The notes below the pieces were generated by a model. The model saw only the letters and a list, made by a program, of their open reading frames with translations, did no database searches and had not been told where the DNA came from. A program made the translations under genes and the position numbers. A DNA stretch of 64,000 nucleotides from DATAFF01 sp963744915 (lineage in GTDB: Bacteria; Pseudomonadota; Alphaproteobacteria; Rhizobiales; Aestuariivirgaceae), in NCBI GenBank assembly GCA_963744915.1, contig CAVUUY010000020.1:69006-133005 (forward strand). Reading direction: 5' to 3'. Shown here piece by piece: positions 9,290 to 17,441 of the stretch. Each line of letters begins with the position of its first letter. Position 1 is the first letter of the stretch.

Positions 9290-10920
9290 GCAACAGCTAC
9301 GACGCGGTGGTCGTCGGCGCGGGCCACAACGGGCTGGTGTGCGCCAACTATCTGGCGCGCGCCGGTCGCAAGGTGGCGGTGCTCGAGCGGCGCCCGATCG
9401 TCGGCGGCGCGGCGGTGACAGAGGAGATCGCGCCAGGCTTTCGCGCCTCCATCTTTTCCTATCTGATGAGCCTGCTGCACCCGCGGATCATCCGCGACTT
9501 CGATCTCAAGGCGCTGGGGGTCGAGGTCCTGCCCTGCTCCGACATGGTGTCGCCGGTGTCGGATACGGATTATATCGTGTTCTCGGACAACATGGCCAAG
9601 ACCCAGGCCAGCTTCGCAAAATTCTCGCGGCGCGATGCCGAGATCTATCCCGCCTTCGACGCTTATCTGCGCGAGGCGACGGGCATCGTGCGGCAGCTGC
9701 TGTGGGAGACGCCGTTCGATCCCGCCAAGCGCGACTGGCGCACATTCCGCGATGCTACGAGCTTTCTGTGGCGGTATCGCCGGGTCGGCCGAAATCTTTA
9801 TCGCATCGTCGATCTGCTCACCATGTCGGCCTACGACTTCCTGAAGGAATGGTTCGAGGACGACCGAGTCATGGCGGTGCTCGCCTATTACGCTTCGATC
9901 GGCACCTTTGCCGGACCGAAGACGCCGGGCTCGGCCTATGTGATCATGCATCACCTGATGGGTGAGCATGAGGGGGCGGGCGGCTGGGGCTTCATCAAGG
10001 GCGGCATGGGCGCCATCACCCAGGCGCTTGCCGCCTATGGCCGCCGCCATGGCGTCGACATCTTCACCGACTGCGCCGTCACCAAGATCGAGACGGCGAA
10101 CGGCCGCGCCAGCGGTGTCGTCACCGCCGACGGGACGGTTTATCGCGCGCCGGTGATCGCCGCCAACGCCAATGCCAAGCATCTCTATCTCGACCTCGTG
10201 GGCGAGAAGCAGCTGCCGGCCGAGGTGGTGCGCGAGATCAAGGCCTACCGGACCTTCTCGACCGCATTCAAGCTCAACATCGCCTGCGAACGGCCGCCGC
10301 AGTGGAAGCTCCTCGACAAGATCCGGGCGGATGGCGTTCTCGGCAATTTCGACTATCCGACCTACATGCATGTCGCGCCCGACATCGACTGGCTGGAGCG
10401 GGCCTATGACGATGCCAAGCATGGCTGGTACTCGGCGCGGCCGTTCATGACGCCGGTCTGTCCGACCATCGTCGATTCGACATTGGCACCACCGGGCAAG
10501 CATGTGGTGAACCTGTTCGGCGGCCATGCTCCGTACACGTTGAAAGACGGCAACTGGGCGCAGGAGAAGGACAATTTCCGCCGTACGGTGTTCGACACGC
10601 TGGAGATGTTCGCGCCGCATTTCTCCGACGACGTGATCGCCGCGCAGGTGCTGGTGGCGCCCGATATCGAGCGGATCGTCGGTCTGCCGAACGGCCACAT
10701 CTTTCAAGGCGAGCTCGCGCCCGACCAGCTGTTCTTCCAGCGGCCGGTGGCGGGCTATGCCGACTACCGCACGCCGATCGCCGGGCTCTATCTCTGCGGC
10801 TCCTCGGCGCATCCGGGAGGCGGCGTATCGGGGATCCCGGGACACAATGCGGCGCGCGAGATCCTGCGCGACGTCAAGCATCGGCGCCCGGCGGTCAAGG
10901 CAGAAGCTTCCCCGGGTTGA
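9286..10920 (+). CDS. PYROXD2/phytoene-dehydrogenase-like FAD oxidoreductase
   Basis: 544 residues. The N-terminal Rossmann FAD motif is VVVGAGHNGLVCANYLARAG (residues ~6-25) followed by VLERRPIVGGAA. Further conserved parts are GGWGFIKGGMGAITQALA (~230), an internal VVTADGTVYRAPVIAANAN stretch, and the C-terminal FAD loop GLYLCGSSAHPGGGVSGIPGHNAA (~500-525). This is the NAD(P)/FAD-dependent family that contains PYROXD2, CrtI and CrtN; the rhizobial members are not known to make carotenoids and no crt genes are nearby. Its ATG overlaps the stop of the HWE kinase gene, so it is co-translated with a signalling protein. Its last 26 bp overlap the convergent oxidase gene. Confidence 0.85.
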   Translation: MSNSYDAVVVGAGHNGLVCANYLARAGRKVAVLERRPIVGGAAVTEEIAPGFRASIFSYLMSLLHPRIIRDFDLKALGVEVLPCSDMVSPVSDTDYIVFSDNMAKTQASFAKFSRRDAEIYPAFDAYLREATGIVRQLLWETPFDPAKRDWRTFRDATSFLWRYRRVGRNLYRIVDLLTMSAYDFLKEWFEDDRVMAVLAYYASIGTFAGPKTPGSAYVIMHHLMGEHEGAGGWGFIKGGMGAITQALAAYGRRHGVDIFTDCAVTKIETANGRASGVVTADGTVYRAPVIAANANAKHLYLDLVGEKQLPAEVVREIKAYRTFSTAFKLNIACERPPQWKLLDKIRADGVLGNFDYPTYMHVAPDIDWLERAYDDAKHGWYSARPFMTPVCPTIVDSTLAPPGKHVVNLFGGHAPYTLKDGNWAQEKDNFRRTVFDTLEMFAPHFSDDVIAAQVLVAPDIERIVGLPNGHIFQGELAPDQLFFQRPVAGYADYRTPIAGLYLCGSSAHPGGGVSGIPGHNAAREILRDVKHRRPAVKAEASPG

Positions 10921-12316
10921 GCAGGCCCTTGGGGTCGAGGGCGTGCTTGACGGCGCGCATCATGGCGAGCTCGACGGGCGATTTGATGCGGGCCATGAGC
11001 CCGCGCTTCATCTGGCCGATGCCATGCTCGGCGCTGATCGAGCCGTCGAGCGCGAGCACGACTTCATTGACGCGCTCGGTGATGGCCGGTCCCTGCGCGA
11101 TGAAGCGCTGGCTGTCGCCGCCGACCGGCTGGCTGACGTTGAAGTGAATGTTGCCATCGCCGAGATGGCCGAAGGGAACGGGCCGGCTCGCAGGTTCGAT
11201 GGCGAGCACCGCGGCGGTGGCCTCGGCGATGAAGCGCGGCAGGTTCGACAGCGGCACCGAGACGTCATGCTTGAGCGAGGCGCCTTCCCTGCCCTGCACT
11301 TCCGAAAACGATTCACGTATGCGCCAGAAGTCATTGGCCTGGGCGGCGCTGGCGGCGATCGCCGCGTCGCCGGCAAGCCCGTGTTCGACCGCCTGTTCCA
11401 GGATTGCCGCGAGGCTTTCCTGGAGCACGCCCGATGGTGCGGAGGAGGAGAGCTCGAGAAGCACGTACCAGGGCGCCTGGTCGCGCAGCGGATCGCGGCA
11501 TCCGGCATGGGCGATGGTGAAGTCGAGGCCGAGGCGGGGCATGAGCTCGAAGGTGGTCAGCGTGCTCGCCGCCCGATCGCGGGCGAGGCCGAGGAGATCG
11601 AGCGCCGCGGCAGGCGAGGCGACGGCGACGAAGGCGGTGGCGCGGTCGCGGATCGCCGGATAAAGCCGCAGCACCGCGGCGGTGATGATGCCGAGCGTGC
11701 CTTCGCTGCCGATGAAAAGTTGCTTCAGATCATAACCGGTATTGTCCTTGCGCAGCCGGTTGAGACCGCTCCAGATGCGGCCGTCGGCGAGCACGACCTC
11801 GAGGCCGAGGCAGAGATTGCGGGCGTTGCCATAGGCGAGAACGGCGAGGCCGCCGGCATTGGTCGAGAGCACGCCGCCGATGCGGCAGGAGCCTTCCGAG
11901 GCCAGGCTCAAGGGGAACAGCCGGTCCACCGCCGCCGCCTGCTCCTGCACGGCGCGCAGCGTCATGCCGGCCTCGACCGTCATGGTGTCGTTGCGGGTAT
12001 CGATGTCGCGGACCGCCGTCATGCGGTCGAGCACCAGCACGATTTCATGCCCGCTTTCGGAGGGGGTCTGGCCGCCGACCAGCCCGGTGTTGCCGGACTG
12101 GGGAACGATGGCGGTTCCGGTTTCATCGGCAGTCTCGAGGATGGCCGCCACTTCGCTCGTCGAGCGCGGCCGCAGCACCATCGCCGCCCTGCCGTGCCAG
12201 CGCTGACGCGGCTCCGACAGGTAGGGATGCATCGCGCGCAGGTCGGTCAAGGCGTAGGCCGGGCCGGTGATCGCCGCGAGCCGCCGCAGCGTGTCGGCGG
12301 ACGGCGCTGCCGTCAT
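10895..12316 (-). CDS. GlcD/D-2-hydroxyglutarate dehydrogenase-like FAD oxidase
   Basis: 473 residues, standard length for the FAD_binding_4 plus FAD-oxidase C-terminal family. The PP-loop is VPQSGNTGLVGGQTP (residues ~70-85); further conserved parts are GGVLSTNAGG, KDNTGYDLKQLFIGSEGTLGIIT and, in the C-terminal half, PFGHLGDGNIHFNV (His ligands) and SAEHGIGQMKR. It should oxidise a 2-hydroxy acid (D-lactate, glycolate or D-2-hydroxyglutarate) and pass electrons to an acceptor; the exact substrate cannot be read. It converges on the PYROXD2-like gene with a 26-bp tail overlap, and its start overlaps the stop of the small secreted protein at 12313-12600. Confidence 0.88.
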   Translation of the reverse strand: MTAAPSADTLRRLAAITGPAYALTDLRAMHPYLSEPRQRWHGRAAMVLRPRSTSEVAAILETADETGTAIVPQSGNTGLVGGQTPSESGHEIVLVLDRMTAVRDIDTRNDTMTVEAGMTLRAVQEQAAAVDRLFPLSLASEGSCRIGGVLSTNAGGLAVLAYGNARNLCLGLEVVLADGRIWSGLNRLRKDNTGYDLKQLFIGSEGTLGIITAAVLRLYPAIRDRATAFVAVASPAAALDLLGLARDRAASTLTTFELMPRLGLDFTIAHAGCRDPLRDQAPWYVLLELSSSAPSGVLQESLAAILEQAVEHGLAGDAAIAASAAQANDFWRIRESFSEVQGREGASLKHDVSVPLSNLPRFIAEATAAVLAIEPASRPVPFGHLGDGNIHFNVSQPVGGDSQRFIAQGPAITERVNEVVLALDGSISAEHGIGQMKRGLMARIKSPVELAMMRAVKHALDPKGLLNPGKLLP

Positions 12317-12600
12317 CGCGGAAAATAATCCGGGCCTGGATGGAAATAGGAGCGGACCCCGTAATAGGGCGCCGGCGTCAAAAACGGGATGGTCTCATGC
12401 AGCTCCCGCTGATAGACCCGCCAGGGCTTGGTGCGCTCGAAGATGCGGCGCCAATGGAGATATTCGCGGGCACAGCCGCGGCAGTAGGGCGGGCGCTGCG
12501 TGTCGTAAAGCAGATGCGCCGAGGCCGGCCGGGGCGCGCTGCCCAGGGCGGATGTCAGCGCCATCAGGGCTGCGGCGGCAGCGACAGTGCGGGTCAACAT
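12313..12600 (-). CDS. Small secreted hypothetical protein
   Basis: 95 residues. It has a clear Sec signal peptide (MLTRTVAAAAALMALTSALGSA..ASA, cleavage about residue 28) and a short mature part rich in aromatic and basic residues with two cysteines in PYCRGCAREYLHWRRIF and a Tyr/Pro-rich tail (PAPYYGVRSYFHPGP). No family recognised. The stop overlaps the start of the downstream GlcD-like gene by 4 bp, which supports translation from this start and coupling of the two. Confidence 0.6.
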   Translation of the reverse strand: MLTRTVAAAAALMALTSALGSAPRPASAHLLYDTQRPPYCRGCAREYLHWRRIFERTKPWRVYQRELHETIPFLTPAPYYGVRSYFHPGPDYFPR

Positions 12601-12639
12601 CGTCTGATACCTTCAGATAGAGAGCCAAACAGGGTTCAC

Positions 12640-14040
12640 TTAACGACAGGTTCGGTAAACACCACCATAACTCAGATATTTTCCGGTCTTTGGATTAAAT
12701 GAATTGTACTTGGAACGACAATAATTCAACCATTCCGAGCTGAACAGCGGCAGAGAGCCGGGATAGACCCGCGCCGGCACCTGCTGCCCGGTCACAATGG
12801 CGGGATTGGCGGGAACGGTGATTCGGGGCGTCGGAACGGCGTTCGGCAGCTGCAGCGTCGGGGTCATGCCGCGGTAGACGGTCGAGCGGTCATAGCCGCG
12901 TTTCCACATGCGGTAGTCGGTCGGGTTTTGGCTCCAGGCGGGCGGCGCGGCGGAGAGGAGCGAGGCAGCGGCGAGCAGAAGAATGCAGCCCTTGACGGCG
13001 CCCAGCAGGATGCCGCGGGTGATGTGCTTCTGCAGCACGGCAGCGATGATGACGACCGGCGCTATCATGATGATGATCACCACCGACATGTACCACCATT
13101 GCGGCCCTCGCGTGCCGTTCATTCCGGCAACCAGGAGCGGCATGGTCTGAGCCTTGACGTTGGAGAGAAAGAGCGCAAGCAGATACTCGTTCCAGGCCAG
13201 GATGAAAACCAGCATGAAGGTGGCGGCGAGGCCGGAGCGGGCGAGCGGCAGGGCAATGGTGAACAGCACGCGGTATTTGGATGCGCCGTCGATCTCGGCG
13301 CTTTCCTCGAGATCGCGCGGGATCGCCGCAAAGAAGTCACGGGTGAGCCAGACGACGATCGGCAGATTGATCGCGGTATAGGTGGCGATGAGGGCCGTCC
13401 AGGTGTCGAGCAGATGCAGCTTCTGGAACATCAGATAGATCGGCAGGACGGCGACCACCGGCGGCATGATGCGGTTCGATATCATCCAGAACTCGATGTC
13501 GCCATTGGAGAGCGCAGGCTTGAAGCGACGGGCGAGAGTCGACAAGCCAAGGAGAAAGAGGACGGTGGCGATCGTCGATGCGAGCCGCCAGTCGGCATCG
13601 AAATATCCGACCGCGACGATGACCCCGAGCAGCAGGATGATGAAGCTCGCCACGGCAGCGATCTTGATGCGAAAGCGGATGCGCACAAGCGCGTAAGCCG
13701 CGGTTGCGCCGACGAGAACGGCAAGGCAGGTGCTGGCGAGACCGACCACGACGGAATTGACATAGGGCCTGATGGTGTCGCGCGCGGTGTCAACGAGGAT
13801 GTAGTGCCAGGCGTCGAGCGTCGGCCGATAGTCGATGAAGGGCAGATAGAACGGGCCGGCATCGACTTGGATCGGCAGCTTGAAGGACGTGATCAGGACC
13901 CAATAGAGCGGCATCAGCGCCACGAAGGTCCAGAAGAGGAGAGCCGCATAGGTGGCGATCTTGGGGACGAGGGCCTGCGAGCCGATGTTGCGCGGCTCGA
14001 ACAGGCGCTGGCGCAGCGGGCGTCGGTCGGCAGTGGTCAT
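12640..14040 (-). CDS. CUT1 ABC permease (MalG-type) fused to BA14K domain
   Basis: 466 residues in one open frame. Residues 1-351 are a MalG-like permease: FWTFVALMPLYWVLITSFK at the N-terminus, the EAA loop DLEESAEIDGASKYRVLFTIALPLARSG and the usual end ITRGILLGAVKG. It has an extra ~60-residue hydrophobic insert at ~120-185. Where the permease should stop, the codon is TGC (12985-12987). The frame continues with a signal-peptide-like stretch (ILLLAAASLLSAAPPAWSQ) and a 95-residue BA14K-type region ending EWLNYCRSKYNSFNPKTGKY..GGVYRTCR. If translated as one chain, the BA14K part would be exported behind an added transmembrane helix. Re-initiation inside the permease (a GTG near 13035) could instead make a separate secreted BA14K protein. 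The start ATG overlaps the stop of permease 1. Confidence 0.75.
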   Translation of the reverse strand: MTTADRRPLRQRLFEPRNIGSQALVPKIATYAALLFWTFVALMPLYWVLITSFKLPIQVDAGPFYLPFIDYRPTLDAWHYILVDTARDTIRPYVNSVVVGLASTCLAVLVGATAAYALVRIRFRIKIAAVASFIILLLGVIVAVGYFDADWRLASTIATVLFLLGLSTLARRFKPALSNGDIEFWMISNRIMPPVVAVLPIYLMFQKLHLLDTWTALIATYTAINLPIVVWLTRDFFAAIPRDLEESAEIDGASKYRVLFTIALPLARSGLAATFMLVFILAWNEYLLALFLSNVKAQTMPLLVAGMNGTRGPQWWYMSVVIIIMIAPVVIIAAVLQKHITRGILLGAVKGCILLLAAASLLSAAPPAWSQNPTDYRMWKRGYDRSTVYRGMTPTLQLPNAVPTPRITVPANPAIVTGQQVPARVYPGSLPLFSSEWLNYCRSKYNSFNPKTGKYLSYGGVYRTCR

Positions 14041-15147
14041 TGGTATTTCCGCGATTTCTGGACCACATAGTTGAAGAAGGAAATGCAGGTCACCGTCGAG
14101 GCGAAGAGCAGGATGTAGCCGATCGCCGCCGAACCGCCGAGGTCCTGGGTGCGCCAGGCGATGAAGGCGTGGAGGGTCATCGAACTCGGTGGCGAGACCG
14201 GGCCCGCCGCCGGTCAGCACATTCGGCAGATCGACGATCTTGAACGCCTCGATCAGGCGTATGAGAACGACGGTGGCAGCAACCGGCGCGATGGCCGGCC
14301 AGGTGATGTCGCGAAAGATCTGCAAGGGGCCGGCGCCGTCGAGATGGGCCGCCTCGACCTGCTCGCGCGGCTGGTTCTCGATGGCCGCCAGAAGCACGAT
14401 GAACATGAACGGGGTCCACTGCCAGGTGTCGCCGAGGAGCACGATCAGGCGCGCCGACCACGGTTCCATGGCCCAGGCCCATTCGCCGAGCCCGAGCGCC
14501 CGGCTGATCGGCGCGAAGGGGCCCTTCTGCATGTCGGCAAGCATGCGGAAAGTGTAGGCAATGCCGACCGGCGTCACCATCAGCGGCACGAAGAAGGCGA
14601 CGCGGAAAAAGCTCCGGCCGCGGATCGGCTTGGCGCAGAGGAGCGCCAGGCCGAGCCCGAGCAGGAATTGTATGGTCACGCCGACGATGACATAGAAAAA
14701 GGTGGTGACGAAGGTGCCGGGGAAGCCATTGGAAAGGATGGTGGCGCCGACGAGAAGCGCCAGCGCGACGGCGAGCGTCATCGATATGATGCGACCGATG
14801 GCGCCGGCAGCGGTGACGCTGCCGCCGGTGAGCCAGCGTCCGAACGCGACCAGCAGCGCCGCGGTGATGATTGCAAGGAAGACCCACGCCACCGCGCCGA
14901 GGCTCTGGAAGGTGCCGAGGAAGTGGTATTGCTGGGCTCCGAGGAGCAGCTTCCGGTAGTTCAGAAGACCGACGAAGGTCAGCCTGAAACCGCCTGGCGC
15001 GAGGGCGAAACGCGCGACCGACAGATAGGCTGAGACGATCAGCGGAAACAGCGCGAAGGTGAGGATGAACAGGGCAGCCGGCAGCACCATGATGCGTCCG
15101 GCATGCCGATCCGCCCATTCGGCGAGGCTGGTCCGTGACCAATCCAT
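14037..15147 (-). pseudogene. CUT1 ABC permease (MalF-type), one-base frameshift
   Basis: Corrected length 369 residues. It starts at the ATG giving MDWSRTSLAEWADRHAGRI (GAGG 6 nt upstream). It has MalF-like features: LFPLIVSAYLS, the EAA loop EQVEAAHLDGAGPLQIFRDITWP, and IVDLPNVLTGGGPGLATE. After LATE the frame is lost because of one extra base at 14183/14184 (GAACTC on the plus strand). Removing it restores SMTLHAFIAWRTQDLGGSAA and a tail ending FFNYVVQKSRKYQ, whose TGA overlaps the next ATG. An extra hydrophobic insert lies at ~96-149. The restored end is so regular that a sequencing error or a very recent mutation is likelier than an old pseudogene. It pairs with the binding protein at 15313-16788. 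Confidence 0.85.
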
Positions 15148-15236
15148 AGGGAGCCTCTGCGTCTCCTTCGCCGCGTGCTGCGAAGCCCTCATCCGGCCTC
15201 CGGCCACCTTCTCCCGGCAAACGTGGGGACTACGGG

Positions 15237-15305
15237 GAAATGAGAGCCGCCCTCATTTCTCTCCCTCCCCCCGTCTCGCGAGCGGACGGAAGGGAGCGGG
15301 AGAGG
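15237..15305. repeat. Intergenic palindromic repeat (two hairpins), RIME-like
   Basis: Two adjacent inverted repeats lie in the 165-bp gap between the binding-protein gene and permease 1. A perfect 8-bp stem GAAATGAG/CTCATTTC with a 7-nt loop occupies 15237-15259, and a long imperfect GC-rich stem CTCTCCC...GGGAGAG with a TCGCGA-centred core occupies 15259-15304. The flank CCCTCATCCGGCCTCCGGCCACCTTCTCCC (from ~15186, written in two parts in the genome as CCCTCATCCGG and CCACCTTCTCCC) resembles the palindromic mosaic elements common in Rhizobiales. In operon sense it sits 3' of the binding-protein cistron, where such hairpins often stabilise that part of the mRNA. Confidence 0.55.
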
Positions 15306-15312
15306 TCATCTC

Positions 15313-16788
15313 CTATGGCGCGCCGATCGTCGCCTTGTAGGCCTTGAGCTGATCCTCCTTGCCGATTTCCTCATTGAGGTTGTTCCAGCCTTCCTCGATC
15401 GCCTTCATGGCGGCATCGCGGTCGATTTCGCCGGCGAGGAACCGCGACACGGCCTCGTCGAGCACCACCTGCTGATATTTCTGGTTCTGCGGGATGCGCA
15501 GGTCGAGGATCATGTTGGGACTATCGAGGCTTGCCTCGATCGCACCGAGATAGGACTTCGCCGCCTTCTCGCTCATGCCGGCCTTGGTCCAATTATCGAG
15601 GTTCTTGAATTGGGAGATTCGATAGGGGTTGAAGCCGGTCTTGCCGATCGTGACGTCGACATTGGACTGCGCCGGCTGAGCCATGTAGGCGAAGAAGGCA
15701 TAGGCAGCATCCTTCACCTTGGGATCGGCATGGGCGTTGACGCCGCCGCCCCAGCCGCCGAACGAAGCGTACGGGGCATGGTTGACGCCGTTCACGGCAT
15801 GGGGACAGGATTCATTCGTGCACGGTGCGAGCTTGCCGGTGTCGCGGTCGAGCACCGATTTCGAGCCCGGCAGAATGGCGGCGCCGACCTTGTCGATGAC
15901 CTTGGACGTAGCCGGGTCGATGGCGAGCGTGCCGATGTCGCCCCAGTCGAGAGACAGGGCACAACGGCCGGACGTGAACAGGCTGCGGGTGTCGCCGACA
16001 TTGAGATTGATCTCGTTGGGCGGCCCGTAATTGGTGGTCTCCTTGTAGAGATCGAGGGCCTTGGCAAAGCCTTCATTGTTGACGAGCGGCTTCATGTCCC
16101 GCACATCGAAGAATGCTCCCTGGTTCGTGCCCTTCGACTGGATGAAACCGCCGGCGACCGAAGTGATGAACCAATAGGACTGCTGGTTGCGGTTCTTGGC
16201 GATGCAGGAGCCGTAATCCGGGGTGCCGTCGCCATTCATGTCCTTGCCATGCAAGGCCTTGGCGGCAGCGACATAGTCCTCCCAGGTCTCGGGCGGCTTC
16301 AGACCGGCCGCCTCGAACAGGTCGGTGCGGTAATAGATCATGTGGAAGTCGCCATCGAGGGTGATCATGTAGGTCTTGCCGGCATATTTCTGCGAGAAGT
16401 CGCGGAAGAACTGGGCGACGTCATCCTCCTGCAGTTCCTTGTCCTTGGTGATGCGGCCGCTCAGGTCCTCGAGGAACCCGCCGGCCACATAGTCGACCAT
16501 CCATTGCGGCGCAAAGACTGCGGCGTCGATCGAGTTGGTGCCGCTCGACCAGTCGGTCAGCAGCTTGGTGTAAAGATCGGAGAACGGCACGGTCGTGACA
16601 TTGACCTTGGCGCCGGTGAGCTTCTCGAAATCTGGCGCCCGGCGCTGCAGCGGCTCGGCGATCTGCGGGCCGGTAAAGGTGACGAGATTGACTGTCACGC
16701 CGTCGAATTCGCCTGCTTGCGACCGCGATCCTGGCGCAGCAACGGCAAGAAGGGCAGCGAGCCCCACCAAATAGCGCTTCACCTTCAT
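15313..16788 (-). CDS. CUT1 ABC sugar-binding protein
   Basis: 491 residues from the ATG at 16788 with GGAGGA 5 nt upstream. A Sec signal peptide (MKVKRYLVGLAALLAVAAPG) precedes a mature protein of the SBP_bac_1 type: VNLVTFTGPQIAEPLQRRAPDFEKLTG (cut here as VNLVTFTGPQIAEP, DFEKLTG), DAAVFAPQWMVDYV, MIYYRTDLFEAAGLKPPETW, GRCALSLDWGDIG, and a C-terminal half ending EEGWNNLNEEIGKE. It is longer than the usual ~420 residues and has a cysteine pair in CTNESCPH, perhaps a disulfide. It is the first gene of an importer operon with the two permeases below it; no ATPase is encoded there, so it probably borrows one (27139 or 33689). Divergent from the FucU/RbsD gene. Confidence 0.88.
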   Translation of the reverse strand: MKVKRYLVGLAALLAVAAPGSRSQAGEFDGVTVNLVTFTGPQIAEPLQRRAPDFEKLTGAKVNVTTVPFSDLYTKLLTDWSSGTNSIDAAVFAPQWMVDYVAGGFLEDLSGRITKDKELQEDDVAQFFRDFSQKYAGKTYMITLDGDFHMIYYRTDLFEAAGLKPPETWEDYVAAAKALHGKDMNGDGTPDYGSCIAKNRNQQSYWFITSVAGGFIQSKGTNQGAFFDVRDMKPLVNNEGFAKALDLYKETTNYGPPNEINLNVGDTRSLFTSGRCALSLDWGDIGTLAIDPATSKVIDKVGAAILPGSKSVLDRDTGKLAPCTNESCPHAVNGVNHAPYASFGGWGGGVNAHADPKVKDAAYAFFAYMAQPAQSNVDVTIGKTGFNPYRISQFKNLDNWTKAGMSEKAAKSYLGAIEASLDSPNMILDLRIPQNQKYQQVVLDEAVSRFLAGEIDRDAAMKAIEEGWNNLNEEIGKEDQLKAYKATIGAP

Positions 16789-16853
16789 GGATTCCTCCAA
16801 AGTTTGTTCGCCCGCAATTGTGGTCGGCTCTCCGCGGTGCTTGCCGGCATGAT

Positions 16854-16894
16854 TGCAGCCGCTGCAGTTCTGGGTCAACATGCAGCAATGCTGC
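16854..16894. promoter_or_regulatory. Pair of GCAGC/GCTGC palindromes in divergent promoter region
   Basis: TGCAGC-C-GCTGCA at 16854-16866 and GCAGCA-A-TGCTGC at 16882-16894, centres 28 bp apart, between the divergent ABC operon and the FucU/RbsD gene; the second overlaps the start codon of the latter. This is a plausible operator pair, but GC-rich DNA makes short palindromes common and no regulator gene is adjacent. Confidence 0.3.
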
Positions 16895-17325
16895 GCGGAA
16901 TCGATCCCATACTGGGCCCCGACCTGCTGTTCGTGCTGCGCGCCATGGGGCATGGCGACGAGATCGCGGTGGTCGATGCCAACTACCCGGCCACCGACGG
17001 CGCCAAGCGGCTGATCCGGGCCGAGGGGACGGATGCGGTGCGGATGGTGGAGGCGATCCTCACCCTCATGCCGCTCGACACCTTCGTCGACACGGCGGCG
17101 TTGCGCATGGAGGTCGTCGATGATCCCCAATCGATGCCGCCCGTCTGTCGCGCATTCGACCAGCTGGTTGCAAGGCAGGCTGGCGGTCACCGCGTCGGTA
17201 CGCTCGAGCGGTCGGAATTCTACGCCCGCGCCAGAGGCTGCTTCGCCATCGTCGCAACCGGCGAGCGACGGCTCTATGGCAATCTCATCCTAAAGAAAGG
17301 GGTCATACTGCCGCCGGAACCCTGA
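16888..17325 (+). CDS. RbsD/FucU-family sugar mutarotase
   Basis: 145 residues, the usual family size. It opens MLRGIDPILGPDLLFVLRAMGHGDEI (motif in two parts: MLRGIDPILGPDLL and AMGHGDEI) with the conserved His of GHGD, then VVDANYPA; the C-terminal part has ERSEFYARARGCFAIVATGERRLYGN. FucU/RbsD proteins interconvert sugar anomers (L-fucose, D-ribose and relatives) for catabolism. The start was chosen at this ATG because family members begin ML(K/R)GIDP; a long frame running upstream over the binding-protein gene is an antisense shadow. It lies 116 bp before iolB, so it may serve a sugar that enters with the inositol transporters. Confidence 0.85.
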   Translation: MLRGIDPILGPDLLFVLRAMGHGDEIAVVDANYPATDGAKRLIRAEGTDAVRMVEAILTLMPLDTFVDTAALRMEVVDDPQSMPPVCRAFDQLVARQAGGHRVGTLERSEFYARARGCFAIVATGERRLYGNLILKKGVILPPEP

Positions 17326-17441
17326 GAACGAGGGCTGCCCGCAACCGGCACGACGAGCGGCACCAGGCGGGCCAAGGCATCACTGGCGCGGGCTCCGCGC
17401 GTGATCTACGATGCCGCCGCCCTCTGCCCCGAGCCCCAGCC

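Noticed and set aside
10757..12328. A plus-strand open frame of over 500 codons opposite the GlcD-like gene
   Set aside because: High GC leaves the antisense frame open; it has low-complexity Arg/Gly/Glu sequence and no recognisable fold, while the minus frame shows the full FAD-oxidase motif set.
12928..14070. A plus-strand frame of about 380 codons over the permease genes
   Set aside because: Highly charged, E/G/R-rich, without domain features; antisense of membrane helices.
15610..16887. A long extension upstream of the FucU/RbsD start on the plus strand
   Set aside because: It is antisense to the binding-protein gene. The conserved protein begins at MLRGIDP (16888), as in the family.
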